Origin: Fulvivirga marina
GTDB taxonomy: Bacteria > Bacteroidota > Bacteroidia > Cytophagales > Cyclobacteriaceae
Assembly: GCF_016775155.1 (NCBI RefSeq)
Contig: NZ_JAEUGD010000066.1
Coordinates: 1,073,202 to 1,137,201, forward strand
Direction of reading: 5' to 3'
Length of the DNA stretch: 64,000 nucleotides
Shown: positions 19,085 through 28,415 of the stretch, piece after piece
How positions within the stretch are numbered: position 1 is the stretch's first letter
Layout: each line of letters opens with the position of its first letter
Notes under the pieces: model-generated
Told to the model about the DNA's origin: nothing
The model's input: only the letters and a program-made list of their open reading frames with translations
Databases searched by the model: none
Program-made: the position numbers and the translations under genes

Positions 19085-19658
19085 ATAAAAAGTTTAAAGG
19101 CCTCTTTTCATTTGCCTCGTAGACGAACCCACGAGACTATCAATGCCAATGATACCATATCATTCATAAATGACAATGACGTTTATAATATAAAATTATC
19201 TCCGTGTATTTTCAAATATTTTTGAGTTTTAACCTGCATTTTCTTGTAGTATTTTTTATATCCTATTCCAGCTGAGAATGCCATCATATTCTAAACTACA
19301 GGTAATCAAAGAAGTAACGATAAAGAGGTTAATTTAACAGCATGATGAGATTTTACCAAATTTCAGACGAGCAACCATATATATTCGCGACTTCTGTCAG
19401 AAACTATCAAGAAATGATGGCAGTTATAAACTATGATTCCCTCCTGTACGCTATCAGTAAACCTCCTCTTGTTTTTCGCTGATCTCCCAGACAAGCTTTA
19501 TAGGTTTATAACAACCTAACGACACTTTTAGGCGTAAGCCTTGAAATGGAAATACTTGGCCTTGCTATAAAGAGTACAAATAACATGAATTCAGGAATAA
19601 TCCAGAATTAATTTCTTTTCATCGTTTAAACATTATTCAATATCTTCACACCATTCCC
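19085..19658. other. Intergenic region between divergent genes
   Basis: About 570 bases separating the receiver gene from the MFS transporter gene. It should hold both promoters, but no clear -33/-7 pair was found. No coding frame, repeat or RNA gene is supported. Confidence 0.4.
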
Positions 19659-20879
19659 ATGACTAAAGAACGACTCCTCCTTTTTATACTAGCAGCAGCT
19701 TTATTTACTCACATCATGGATTTTATGATCATGATGCCATTGGGGCCACAACTTATGCGTCTATTTGACATTTCCCCTCAGCAATTTAGCCTGCTGGTTT
19801 CCTCTTATTCTTTCTCAGCTGGTGCCTCTGGATTTTTTGCTGCCTTTTTGATTGACCGTTTTGATCGCAAAACATGCCTTACCTTTATATATATTGGTTT
19901 TACACTAGGTACCTTGGCTTGTGCCTTCGCACCCAGCTATGAGGTATTACTTCTAACCAGATGCATTGCCGGAGCCTTCGGAGGGATACTGGGGGCTCTA
20001 ATATTGTCCATAGTAAGTGATGCCATTCCACTGGAAAGAAGAGCTGCCGGAATTGGTTTTGTAATGGCTGCATTTTCAGTAGCCTCTGTATTAGGGGTGC
20101 CTTTCGGACTCTACCTGGCCACCATCTTTAGCTGGCATGCCCCATTTCTGCTGCTGGCTTTGCTAGGTGTTATTATTAACATTCTGATACTTAATTATAT
20201 ACCCTCCATGCGCCAGCACATTGCCACTGAAAGCAATGTTTCCATTTGGCAAAGTGTCGTATCTATCATCAAGGTCATTTTTGGAAGGAGAAACCCACTT
20301 ATGGGGCTGATCTTTACCTCCATGCTTATGCTGGGCCACTTTACCATCATCCCCTTCATTGCACCCTATATGGTGGGTAATGTAGGTTTTTCTGAGCAAC
20401 AACTTACCTATATTTATCTGGTAGGAGGTGGTCTAACAATATTTACATCACCCATGGTAGGCAGGCTGGCGGACAAATACGGTCGCCTGAACGTATTTAC
20501 TATTTTTGGAATATTGGTTATGCTACCTATCCTGATCATTACTCATTTGCAGCCAGTACCTTTATGGGAAGCATTAGTCTTTACCGGGGTATTCTTTATT
20601 CTTGCGAATGGAAGAATAGTACCTTCAACTACCATGGTAACATCGGTTATCAAGCCTGAAAACCGAGGGAGCTTTATGTCTATAAGATCATCTGTGCAAC
20701 AGGTATCCTCAGGGCTAGCAGCTTTGATCGGAGGATTTATCGTTACAGAAACCCCCTCCACGGTTACTCCTGACGCTAAAGCGCTGTTGAATTACGAATA
20801 TGTAGGGTATTTTGCTCTGGTTTTTAGCGTGGTAGCCATATTAATAGCCAGAACATTACGAGTAGAAAAGGGAGCGTAA
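19659..20879 (+). CDS. MFS transporter
   Basis: A 406-residue inner-membrane transporter with about 12 hydrophobic segments. It has the DHA1-type signature between TM2 and TM3 (FFAAFLIDRFDRKTCLT) and a second copy between TM8 and TM9 (GRLADKYGRLNV). The architecture resembles drug or sugar efflux carriers of the AraJ/YdhP type. The substrate is unknown. A small gene on the opposite strand begins at the base after the stop, so the 3' ends abut. Confidence 0.92.
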   Translation: MTKERLLLFILAAALFTHIMDFMIMMPLGPQLMRLFDISPQQFSLLVSSYSFSAGASGFFAAFLIDRFDRKTCLTFIYIGFTLGTLACAFAPSYEVLLLTRCIAGAFGGILGALILSIVSDAIPLERRAAGIGFVMAAFSVASVLGVPFGLYLATIFSWHAPFLLLALLGVIINILILNYIPSMRQHIATESNVSIWQSVVSIIKVIFGRRNPLMGLIFTSMLMLGHFTIIPFIAPYMVGNVGFSEQQLTYIYLVGGGLTIFTSPMVGRLADKYGRLNVFTIFGILVMLPILIITHLQPVPLWEALVFTGVFFILANGRIVPSTTMVTSVIKPENRGSFMSIRSSVQQVSSGLAALIGGFIVTETPSTVTPDAKALLNYEYVGYFALVFSVVAILIARTLRVEKGA

Positions 20880-21122
20880 TTAATCTTCCTCACCTGAGGC
20901 TATATGCACAAAACGAGATAGCACAACCAAAGCACCGGATAGCATTGTTGCATTATTTCTAATTTGCTTAACCGTACGTACTTCCTCAGATACAGCACTT
21001 TCAACAAGGATAGGTTCGTCGCCATTACCATCTAATAATATTTTCCCCCAACATAAACAGGAAAGAAACATTATTGAAAACATGGTTATCAATAAAAGCT
21101 TATCAAGATATTGGTTAGACAT
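20880..21122 (-). CDS. Small putative membrane or secreted protein
   Basis: An 80-residue frame with a hydrophobic N-terminus (LLLITMFSIMFLSCLCWGK, about residues 9-27) that could be a signal anchor or a lipoprotein signal (LSCL resembles a lipobox). A polar remainder contains VRTVKQIRNNATMLSGALVVLSRFVHIASG. No family is recognised. It abuts the MFS gene tail to tail. Its composition looks protein-like, but no homology can be claimed, so it may be spurious. Confidence 0.45.
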   Translation of the reverse strand: MSNQYLDKLLLITMFSIMFLSCLCWGKILLDGNGDEPILVESAVSEEVRTVKQIRNNATMLSGALVVLSRFVHIASGEED

Positions 21123-21355
21123 GGGGCTTGTGGCTTGGTTGCTTTTAGTTATTTAGACTGTACAAGTGGCAAATTTGTTACACAAAACATCACTTTTTTT
21201 AACGAAAAATAAACGTTCAAACATGCAAGTTTTATATATATATATATGAAACTAGTCAAGCAAATAAGGAACAGGAAACGCTCAAGGTAATCGGAATTTG
21301 GAGAAACATAAAGTAATAAACCAGGAGTGCCCTAACAAATTAATTTCAAGGAGAA

Positions 21356-22054
21356 TTACTCCCTACCCAATCTTTTTACTTCGGAGGTGTTGATTATTTC
21401 CTTCAGAAAACATTTTTTACTAGCATATAAGTTTGTCTGAGGCATTTCAGTATCATCAAATGAATCAGAATATTCACCCAAAGGCTTGAACCCCGCTATA
21501 AGTTGATCTAAATCATTCTGAGTAGCAAACCCATATAATGAAGGTGCGTCATTCTTCTCAACACTAGCTAACTCTGCAATTTTTTTCAGATTCAGGTTAA
21601 CCTGTCTTTTTCCATCTGATGATTTCCACCGCCCTTTGATCTCCTTGGCGAAGTTGTTATCCTCAGAGATAAGCTTTGCTTCAATAGTAGCGATAAATTG
21701 ATTTTCTTCGTCAAAAATTATAAGGCCAATACCACTTTTATCGGATGCCATTCTGCCACTAAAGGTAAACAGTACCCCTGTACGCTCTATAATATACGAC
21801 CCTGATACTGTAGGACCGTTGAGTTGTAGGTTAAACTCAACTTTTTCGGTAATTCCCAGATGTCCGCTATAATAAAACATGTGATTGGTAGTCCCTACCT
21901 CATCATACTGTGCATTTGCCATATTGACAAATAGTATTTGTGTACTAAGAAGAGAAAACAAGAGTATTTGTTGGAAGCGACTCACGAGCGTATATTTAAC
22001 ATGCAAAAATATGACAAAAAAACTTTCTTCAAAATTCGTACTACAGTGTAACAT
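21356..22054 (-). CDS. Secreted protein of unknown function
   Basis: A 232-residue protein with an N-terminal hydrophobic stretch ending in NMANAQ (about residue 49), which fits a signal peptidase I site. The true start may lie downstream of the first ATG, because about 20 polar residues precede the signal. The mature part is beta-rich (YYSGHLGITEKVEFNLQLNG, GSYIIERTGVLFTFSGRM), resembling small beta-sandwich or lipocalin-like secreted proteins. A C-terminal stretch follows. No family is recognised. It is divergent from the ECF sigma-factor gene, with which it may share a regulatory region. Confidence 0.7.
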   Translation of the reverse strand: MLHCSTNFEESFFVIFLHVKYTLVSRFQQILLFSLLSTQILFVNMANAQYDEVGTTNHMFYYSGHLGITEKVEFNLQLNGPTVSGSYIIERTGVLFTFSGRMASDKSGIGLIIFDEENQFIATIEAKLISEDNNFAKEIKGRWKSSDGKRQVNLNLKKIAELASVEKNDAPSLYGFATQNDLDQLIAGFKPLGEYSDSFDDTEMPQTNLYASKKCFLKEIINTSEVKRLGRE

Positions 22055-22138
22055 CCTTAGTCTCGAAATAATTTAGCATTTTTTTGTAAGAAATAGTTCT
22101 TTTAAGACACTATTAAATAGAGAATCGTTGTAATTAAA

Positions 22139-22618
22139 GTGAAACAGGAAGAAAAAGAGTTTTTAGATCAGATAGATCTGCACCAAAATATTGTACATAA
22201 GGTATGTAGAATGTACACTAATAATAAAGATGATCACGATGACCTTTTTCAGGAAATTCTTCTGCAATTATGGCAGGCATACCCCAGATTTAAAGGTAAC
22301 TCAAAACTTACTACTTGGATGTATCGTGTAGCTTTATATACTGCTATATCCAGAAATAAAAAGAAGCAACGCCTCGTAAGTGAAAGCATAGACAGCAAAG
22401 CCTATGAATACTATGAAAACCATGACCCTTATCGCTATGAAAACTTACGCATGGCCATTTCCACGCTATCCGAAACAGACAAAGCTTTGGTAATGCTCTA
22501 TCTCGAAGAAAAACCATATAAGGAAATTGCTGATATCATGGGCCTCACAGAAACTAACGTTGGTGTAAGACTCAACAGAGTAAAGAAAAAACTAAAAGAA
22601 ATATTGGTTATAAGATAA
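22139..22618 (+). CDS. ECF-type RNA polymerase sigma factor
   Basis: A 159-residue sigma-70 family protein of the extracytoplasmic-function group. Region 2 has DDLFQEILLQLWQAYPRFKGNSKLTTWMYRVALYTAI (about residues 34-70). Region 4 has LSETDKALVMLYLEEKPYKEIADIMGLTETNVGVRLNRVKKKLK. The start is GTG. The next gene starts within the stop codon (TAATG, one-base overlap), implying coupled translation with a membrane protein that may act as its anti-sigma factor. The target promoters are unknown. Confidence 0.92.
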   Translation: MKQEEKEFLDQIDLHQNIVHKVCRMYTNNKDDHDDLFQEILLQLWQAYPRFKGNSKLTTWMYRVALYTAISRNKKKQRLVSESIDSKAYEYYENHDPYRYENLRMAISTLSETDKALVMLYLEEKPYKEIADIMGLTETNVGVRLNRVKKKLKEILVIR

Positions 22619-23217
22619 TGGAACTTAACGAACTAAAAAAAACTTGGCAAGAAGCCAAACCTGTTCAATATAGCAGAAAAGAGCTCGATAGCATCTTTGA
22701 GATCAAAACAAGAAGATCTCTTAAAAGCATAAACAGGTCGATGCTAACTGATGCGGTTTTTATGGTACTGGTAACAGCAGGTTTTGTATCGATTACTTTT
22801 ATACTGGGGCTGAAAAGCAGGTATATCATCAGTGGAGAACTGCTGTTTATAGCTATCCTGCTGTGCCTGCATTACCGAATAAAGCACCTGACTTTAAGCA
22901 GGATAAACCTCAGTGAAAACAATATTACAGAAGCCATTTTACAGATCATAAAAAAGGTAAAGGGTTATTTGCTCCTTTACAAAGTATTGACTCCGCTCAT
23001 TGCTGGGGGGTTGTTTATTCTCTATCAGGTTAATACGAATTTTTATAATACTGGCATTTATTCTCTGCCACGGCCAGCTTTCACCATAGGTATAGCTTTG
23101 AGTACAGGTATTTTAGTACTTGCTCTAACTCATTTCATTACAACTACCATGTATGGAAAAGAGCTCAAACGCCTTAAACAGATGTATAAAGACTTGGCAC
23201 ATGGCAAGAATTATTGA
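22618..23217 (+). CDS. Membrane protein coupled to the ECF sigma factor
   Basis: A 199-residue protein with a cytoplasmic N-terminus (MELNELKKTWQEAKPVQYSRKELDSIFEIKTRR) and about four hydrophobic segments from residue 45 on. It overlaps the sigma-factor stop by one base. Position and topology suggest an anti-sigma or signal-transmitting partner. It has no recognised anti-sigma domain such as a zinc-binding HxxxCxxC motif, so this is inference. It overlaps the convergent DUF3667 gene by 7 bases at the 3' end. Confidence 0.78.
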   Translation: MELNELKKTWQEAKPVQYSRKELDSIFEIKTRRSLKSINRSMLTDAVFMVLVTAGFVSITFILGLKSRYIISGELLFIAILLCLHYRIKHLTLSRINLSENNITEAILQIIKKVKGYLLLYKVLTPLIAGGLFILYQVNTNFYNTGIYSLPRPAFTIGIALSTGILVLALTHFITTTMYGKELKRLKQMYKDLAHGKNY

Positions 23218-23996
23218 CCCAATATGGATCTGGCCAGTTCGTTATCAACAACCAGCATTAAAATAACAAATGCGGCAATCAAAAATGCAAACAATATAAA
23301 GCCAAAAGTAAAACCCAATAGCCCTTTAACAAAGTTCATGACCTTATTGCCGCTATAAAAGCTGGCGCATCCAAATGCATAGAAAAAAATGGATATAGGG
23401 AAGACATAGCTATTACCTGATACTCCCCAAAACTTAAAGGCAAAAAGTGCCATAAAGGACAGCAACAGCGGATGGGCATGTGTATAAAAAATCAACACAG
23501 ATGTTTCCAGTAGGTTGTATCCCTTTTTCCTAAACAAAATATAGGTACTAAGAGTAAAAAAGGGAATCAATGCAAATGACACTATTTTTAAGTTATCCAT
23601 TAGCATCCGATGCAACCCTTCGGCCTTAGTTCCCTGAGCATTTTGCCCCGTAAATATATCGCTGGTGTTTCTGGTAAATTCAACCATATCCACATTGAGT
23701 ATGGATACACACAATACATAAATGGTGCTTAATATAAATAAATACCCCACAGGCCCAATGTATTTTACTCGGTTACCATCTATAAATAACTGTACCACAT
23801 GGCCTGGCCTTATGGTCAAATCTCTCACTGTTTTGGCAAACTTATTATCGAGCCCTAAAACCCGTTGATTTACTTCGGAAAGAATTGTATTCCACTTCAA
23901 CTTATTAACCTCAACCTTTTGTCCGCATTGACTGCAATATACGGCTTCAACTTTTGCAGAACAGTTGATACAGTGTGATGAAGGCTTTTGTTCCAT
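23211..23996 (-). CDS. DUF3667 membrane protein with zinc-ribbon N-terminus
   Basis: A 261-residue protein. The N-terminus has two CxxC pairs (CINC at 11-14 and CSQCGQK at 22-28) forming a small zinc ribbon. TVRDLTIRPGHVVQLFIDGNRVKYIGPVGYLFI (about 58-90) is the hallmark of DUF3667. About five transmembrane segments follow. The function of the family is unknown. It is common in Bacteroidota. Confidence 0.88.
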   Translation of the reverse strand: MEQKPSSHCINCSAKVEAVYCSQCGQKVEVNKLKWNTILSEVNQRVLGLDNKFAKTVRDLTIRPGHVVQLFIDGNRVKYIGPVGYLFILSTIYVLCVSILNVDMVEFTRNTSDIFTGQNAQGTKAEGLHRMLMDNLKIVSFALIPFFTLSTYILFRKKGYNLLETSVLIFYTHAHPLLLSFMALFAFKFWGVSGNSYVFPISIFFYAFGCASFYSGNKVMNFVKGLLGFTFGFILFAFLIAAFVILMLVVDNELARSILGQ

Positions 23997-24082
23997 AGGG
24001 ATGTAAAAATTCGAAATTAAATATAATTGATTTTTGAATTCATTTCCCCTTTTGAAAAATTAAAATGTTGGCTATAAACCAC

Positions 24083-24841
24083 CTATCTGTCCAACCAACT
24101 TTTAAAATCATTTACCCGCTCACGGCTCACGATTACATCCTCATCGGTGCAGTTTTGCAGCACTACCCTCAACCTGCTGTTGGAGTAACTGATTATATCT
24201 TCAATAGCTTCTAGTGATATCAGGTATTTCCTGCTAATTCTAAAGAAAATCTCAGGGTCCACCATTCCCTCAATCTGCTCCAGGGAATAGTCCAGCAAGT
24301 AATTTTTTGCATCTTCTAAGCAACAGAAAGAAGCTTTATCCCTGCTGAAAAAATATTGAATTTCATCTACAGCGATCGACTTAATATGTTCTCCCACCTT
24401 GACCACGAACCTGCTTTTATATTTATTCGTGAGCATAGTCATTGCCTGATTAATCTGAGCCAGGGTATTACTTTGAGATTGATGGTTATTAGCAAGACGA
24501 TCTAACTTTTTAAATGCATTATCAAGCTCCTCTTCATCGATCGGTTTTAACAAATAATCAATGCTATTAACCTTAAATGCTTTCAAAGCATACTCATCGT
24601 AAGCAGTGGTAAATATAACAGGTGCCTGGATGTCTACATGCTCAAAAATCTCAAAGCTTAAGCCATCAGCTAGTTGTATATCCATGAATATAATCTCAGG
24701 GTCGTGTGATTGTAGCCACTTGATTGCTTTCTTGACTGAGTCAATCTTAGCCAATACATTGATCTCTCCGTTGTAATTTTTAAGTAGCCTTTCCAGCCGT
24801 GCTGCAGCTGGCTTCTCATCTTCAATTATAAATACATCCAT
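24083..24841 (-). CDS. LytTR-family response regulator
   Basis: A 252-residue transcription regulator with a receiver (1-120; Asp54 in IFMDIQLADG, Lys in LLKPIDEEEL) and a C-terminal LytTR DNA-binding domain (RFVVKVGEHIKSIAVDEIQYFFSRDKASFC, then RISRKYLISLEAI). It lies three bases after the LytS-type kinase gene on the same strand, so the pair is a two-component system. In Bacteroidota such pairs often control neighbouring membrane genes. The genes at 25899-27019, upstream on the same strand, are candidates. Confidence 0.94.
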   Translation of the reverse strand: MDVFIIEDEKPAAARLERLLKNYNGEINVLAKIDSVKKAIKWLQSHDPEIIFMDIQLADGLSFEIFEHVDIQAPVIFTTAYDEYALKAFKVNSIDYLLKPIDEEELDNAFKKLDRLANNHQSQSNTLAQINQAMTMLTNKYKSRFVVKVGEHIKSIAVDEIQYFFSRDKASFCCLEDAKNYLLDYSLEQIEGMVDPEIFFRISRKYLISLEAIEDIISYSNSRLRVVLQNCTDEDVIVSRERVNDFKSWLDR

Positions 24842-24844
24842 AGC

Positions 24845-25885
24845 TTATTTCAATAATGGCAACCCAACGGTAAACTTATGATCACTATCATCTATTATCA
24901 CCGGGTGTTCTGTAAAAAAGGAATACCTGGCCTTAATATTCGCAAGTCCCATTTCAGATGACTCACTTTTAATTATGTTTTTCTTTTGAAGATTGTTAAC
25001 CACGAATAAATAGCCTCCTTCCTGATATATGTCTATTTGCAATGGCTCATCTTCTGAAATGATATTATGCTTAATGGCATTTTCCAGCAACATCTGAATA
25101 CTCAAAGGAGGAATTCTTACCCCCTTTGGCTCCATTTTCTGTTTAGAAACCTGAAGACTATCACTATACCTTATTTTTTGTAAAAAAAGATACGACTCTG
25201 CAAATTTCAATTCCATTTCCAACTCCTCCAAATCTTTATCTCTCGACTCCAATACATACCTATAAACATCAGAAAGCTTTTTTATAAATTTGACTGCCTG
25301 ATCCTGATCCTCATAAACGAGGTTGGTAAGTGCATTCAGGCTGTTAAAAAGGAAGTGTGGGTTTACTTGATTTTTCAAAGATTCGTACTTCGAACTTATG
25401 ACCTCCTTTTTCATTCGTTCGCTCTCTACAGCCAATTCTCTCCACGATCTCAAAAAAGAAACACTATACAGTATCAGAGAAATCAACATGGTAAACACTA
25501 CAGAGTAAGTAAGGATATTTTTGATGTTTCCCATTGATATGTCAAACAAATACTCGAGGGCATAGAAAATACAAACTATAGCAATGCATGTATATATAAC
25601 ATGGCCTAAAATACCAAGCATAAGTCTTTTCACAGGATATTTTACCCAGTAGTAGCGAGTATCTATCAAGTCTGCAACGTATGAGTTCCCTTTCCATAAA
25701 GTAACCCATGCAATGGAGTTTATAAAAAAGACCCAGCCCAGATGTTCAGGATTCTTAAAACAATCTGGACAAGACACAAATGCAAAGGGTAAACTGATCA
25801 AAATAATAACACCAATCTCTTTTAACTGCTTAACCCAAAAGCTTTTCTTGCTAACAATACCAATCATAGAAGGTGAAATTATCAA
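24845..25885 (-). CDS. LytS/YehU-type sensor histidine kinase
   Basis: A 346-residue kinase with about four membrane segments in the first 145 residues, a short linker helix and a His_kinase domain. The phospho-acceptor is His177 in LKNQVNPHFLFNSLNALTN, followed by a HATPase part (PPLSIQMLLENAIKHNI, MGLANIKARY). It has no large periplasmic sensor loop, so the stimulus is probably sensed within the membrane. It pairs with the LytTR regulator three bases downstream and follows the DUF2306-like gene after 13 bases, so all may be in one operon. Confidence 0.93.
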   Translation of the reverse strand: MIISPSMIGIVSKKSFWVKQLKEIGVIILISLPFAFVSCPDCFKNPEHLGWVFFINSIAWVTLWKGNSYVADLIDTRYYWVKYPVKRLMLGILGHVIYTCIAIVCIFYALEYLFDISMGNIKNILTYSVVFTMLISLILYSVSFLRSWRELAVESERMKKEVISSKYESLKNQVNPHFLFNSLNALTNLVYEDQDQAVKFIKKLSDVYRYVLESRDKDLEELEMELKFAESYLFLQKIRYSDSLQVSKQKMEPKGVRIPPLSIQMLLENAIKHNIISEDEPLQIDIYQEGGYLFVVNNLQKKNIIKSESSEMGLANIKARYSFFTEHPVIIDDSDHKFTVGLPLLK

Positions 25886-25898
25886 AATATTTTAAGAC

Positions 25899-26588
25899 TC
25901 AACTTTTGATCGTTACCAAATCTTCGACTTTATGATCCCCGCTGATTTTCTTTTTATATTTATAAATGGTGTAAGTGATAACAGGCACACCGATTATGGA
26001 AGGCCATACCCATTGCCAAAGGCCAGGCATAAATGTAAAAACCTGAGAGGAGAATGCCGTAACAGCTGCTATATAACTCCCCAACATGCCTCCAATATGT
26101 TCGAACAACCACTTGTTTTTATCTTTATTACTCAAAAAGCTTCGTAGATTCCCCAAAGCAACAATCAAGCCTCCAATTCCAAAACCTATAGCCAGATACG
26201 CATAGAACCCTAATTCATTTCCCATAGCCTGCACGATACCCCACCCAATAAATACAAGATTGAAAGCCAGTGCAATGACAAGCGCTATCCAGTCCAACAT
26301 AGCCGGAGCGGCACCTCGCCCCAGCCTTTTAAGATATAACCAACGGTAACCACTTACTACCCAATAGTAACTGAATACTGCAATCATCAACAAAAATGGA
26401 ATCCATTTAAAAATAGAGAGCACCAGGGCTGTGACAAAAATTGCAGACATAGTCCAAAAATATACTTTACCCCATATTCTGTGAGTATTTGCACCTTTAC
26501 TGACCACCATCGCCACCGGAGCAGCAATAAGGGCAATACATCCGGCCAGTATATGGATCAACAACATGCTATTAACGAGATCTTCCAT
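25899..26588 (-). CDS. DUF2306-like multi-spanning membrane protein
   Basis: A 229-residue integral membrane protein with about seven hydrophobic segments. The start SMLLIHILAGCIALIAAPVAMVVSKGANTHRIWGKVYFWTM has the conserved His and the KGxxxHRxxG motif seen in DUF2306-type and related uncharacterised membrane proteins. The function is unknown. It lies two bases downstream of the DUF2141 gene and upstream of the LytS/LytTR pair, all on one strand with very short gaps, so it is likely one operon of four genes. Confidence 0.75.
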   Translation of the reverse strand: MEDLVNSMLLIHILAGCIALIAAPVAMVVSKGANTHRIWGKVYFWTMSAIFVTALVLSIFKWIPFLLMIAVFSYYWVVSGYRWLYLKRLGRGAAPAMLDWIALVIALAFNLVFIGWGIVQAMGNELGFYAYLAIGFGIGGLIVALGNLRSFLSNKDKNKWLFEHIGGMLGSYIAAVTAFSSQVFTFMPGLWQWVWPSIIGVPVITYTIYKYKKKISGDHKVEDLVTIKS

Positions 26589-26590
26589 TT

Positions 26591-27019
26591 TTATAGTTTG
26601 ATTGTAATTACCTCATCATATTCTACATAAAAAGAAGCATCACTATAAGTAGCCGGCCCAAACATACCCCTTGCATTATTGGAAAAACCATATTTTTCAG
26701 TAGGCCCCATCATTCCCATATCAAGTTCACCATTATTGTTTTTATCATGGATCACCGCTATGGCATAAGTACCAACAGACAGACCTTCAATATGAAAGGT
26801 ATGGTTATCATCTTGCGCAACATCAATATATAGCGTTTTCATTTCATTCTTTAACCAATCGTTTTCTGAGCTATACAACGCCAATTGAAGCTTACCAGCG
26901 GATGCAATGCTACCCTCTATTTTAACGGTTAAATTTGCAACCATTTGCTCATCTCCTTGTGCCTTAAGGCTTACCATACTTATAAAAACTATTAGGAATA
27001 CTAAAGTTAATCTGGTCAT
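26591..27019 (-). CDS. DUF2141 domain-containing secreted protein
   Basis: A 142-residue protein with a signal peptide (about 1-20, ending in LKAQG) and a DUF2141 beta-sandwich: NLTVKIEGSIASAGKLQLALY, GTYAIAVIHDKNNNGELD (with an Asp/Asn-rich loop that could bind calcium) and GPTEKYGFSNNARG. The family is common in the envelope of Bacteroidota and proteobacteria; its function is unknown. It is the first gene of the run leading into the LytS/LytTR pair. Confidence 0.88.
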   Translation of the reverse strand: MTRLTLVFLIVFISMVSLKAQGDEQMVANLTVKIEGSIASAGKLQLALYSSENDWLKNEMKTLYIDVAQDDNHTFHIEGLSVGTYAIAVIHDKNNNGELDMGMMGPTEKYGFSNNARGMFGPATYSDASFYVEYDEVITIKL

Positions 27020-27136
27020 GATTATTTCATTTTTTCTTTAAACATGATGTAAAAGTGCAGCTCCTAATGACCTCTTTCAAAAAATAACTACTCGGTTGTA
27101 GAATCCGTTAGATGAACTGTAACATAGAATAACCCA

Positions 27137-27655
27137 ATGGAATTTAACCTCAAACAATCCACTGAAATACTTTCAAAAACCCCTGCTATCCTTAGTACGT
27201 GGCTCAGCGATCTACCTCCGGACTGGACACACAAAAATGAAGGTGAAGATACCTGGAGTGCCTTTGATATTGTCGGGCATTTGATCCATGGAGAAAGAAC
27301 GGACTGGATAGCTCGCACCAGACTTATTATAGAAAAGGGGGAAGACAAACCGTTTGAACCATTCGACAGGTTTGCTCAATTTAACAGCAGCAAAGGAAAG
27401 TCATTAAAGGACCTGCTGCAGGAATTTGAAAAGCTGCGCAGCGAAAACCTCAGAATACTAAGTACTTTGCCTGTTGCTAAAAACCTAAATAAGAAAGGAA
27501 GACACCCTGCTCTGGGGACAGTCACATTGAAGCAGTTGCTGGCTACCTGGGTGGTACACGACCTCAACCATTTACATCAGATGAGCCGGGTAATGGCGTT
27601 TCAATATCGTTATGAAGTCGGGGTTTGGAGAGAATACCTTGGAGTGATAAAGTAA
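27137..27655 (+). CDS. DinB/YfiT-like putative metal-dependent hydrolase
   Basis: A 172-residue four-helix-bundle protein of the DinB_2 superfamily. His residues at the expected metal-binding places occur in FDIVGHLIHGERTDW (about 43-57) and WVVHDLNHLHQMSRVMA near the C-terminus. Members include thiol-S-transferases and many proteins of unknown activity; the substrate cannot be told from sequence. It is convergent with the TPR protein gene, and a hairpin separates them. Confidence 0.86.
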   Translation: MEFNLKQSTEILSKTPAILSTWLSDLPPDWTHKNEGEDTWSAFDIVGHLIHGERTDWIARTRLIIEKGEDKPFEPFDRFAQFNSSKGKSLKDLLQEFEKLRSENLRILSTLPVAKNLNKKGRHPALGTVTLKQLLATWVVHDLNHLHQMSRVMAFQYRYEVGVWREYLGVIK

Positions 27656-27664
27656 TGATCAAAA

Positions 27665-27707
27665 ATAAAGGCTTTGCTAAACTTCCAAGGTTAAGCAAAG
27701 CCTTTAT
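27665..27707. terminator. Bidirectional terminator between dinB-like and TPR genes
   Basis: A perfect 14-bp inverted repeat, ATAAAGGCTTTGCT (27665-27678) with AGCAAAGCCTTTAT (27694-27707), has a loop of 15 bases. It lies between two convergent stop codons. The A/T-rich outer ends serve as U-tracts on both strands. Confidence 0.8.
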
Positions 27708-27726
27708 CATAGGCCCATAGCCGCTT

Positions 27727-28365
27727 CTACTTACACATTTCCGACGCAGCTATTGCCCCTCCCTTTCCCCAGGCAGGGGCCAAGGGGCTATCCGGCGTGT
27801 ACACATCAAACTTACTAACTGCTGCCTGTATCTTCGTGCATGCCTCACTCGTATCAGCCCCAAAAAACTTGGCTGTACCAAACTCCATTTGGCCCATAAG
27901 ATACAATGCCCTAGGGTTATCAGGGTTAATCTCCAGCGCCTTACTGAAAGCCTGCATAGATAGCCCTGAATACTGAGCCCCGCGGGTAGCCGGATCTACA
28001 GTTACTCTGATCATATGTACAAACCCCTCAAGGGCAATTATTTCCGATTCCTTAGGAGCAATTGCCTTCCCAGCATTGATCCTCTCAAGCGCAAGGTCAA
28101 GATATTTATCCTTCATGGAAACTTCATCAGCGTTTGTGGCCATCATGATGTACCCAAAGCCGGCATAATATAGAGGCCCCCACTTATCTGTTTCTTTCGC
28201 CGCTATGCGATCAAACTTGTTAATTACAGTCTGATATTCTTCAATGGTTCTTGATTCATAAAGTTTCTCAATATTCTCTTTCATCACCTCTTCATATTTT
28301 GATGGTGCCGCCTGACTCAAATGTGCAGCAAAAAGCATGGTTGCAATCAAAACTATAGTTCTCAT
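27727..28365 (-). CDS. Secreted TPR-like protein
   Basis: A 212-residue protein with a signal peptide (1-19, LSQAAPS) and helical repeats of TPR character, clearest in SMQAFSKALEINPDNPRALYLMGQMEFG (about 142-169). Two conserved-looking Cys residues lie in SEACTKI and SEMCK near the C-terminus. It lies 50 bases downstream of the TonB-dependent receptor gene on the same strand. In Bacteroidota such a periplasmic TPR partner beside a receptor is common; the substrate is unknown. Confidence 0.8.
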   Translation of the reverse strand: MRTIVLIATMLFAAHLSQAAPSKYEEVMKENIEKLYESRTIEEYQTVINKFDRIAAKETDKWGPLYYAGFGYIMMATNADEVSMKDKYLDLALERINAGKAIAPKESEIIALEGFVHMIRVTVDPATRGAQYSGLSMQAFSKALEINPDNPRALYLMGQMEFGTAKFFGADTSEACTKIQAAVSKFDVYTPDSPLAPAWGKGGAIAASEMCK

Positions 28366-28415
28366 AATGCTTGTATTTTTAATTGTTTATAATGTTTAAT
28401 ATGCTACAAATTCAC

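Noticed and set aside
21233..21246. Run of seven TA repeats
   Set aside because: A simple repeat in AT-rich intergenic DNA, with no sign of function such as a phase-variable promoter next to a surface gene.
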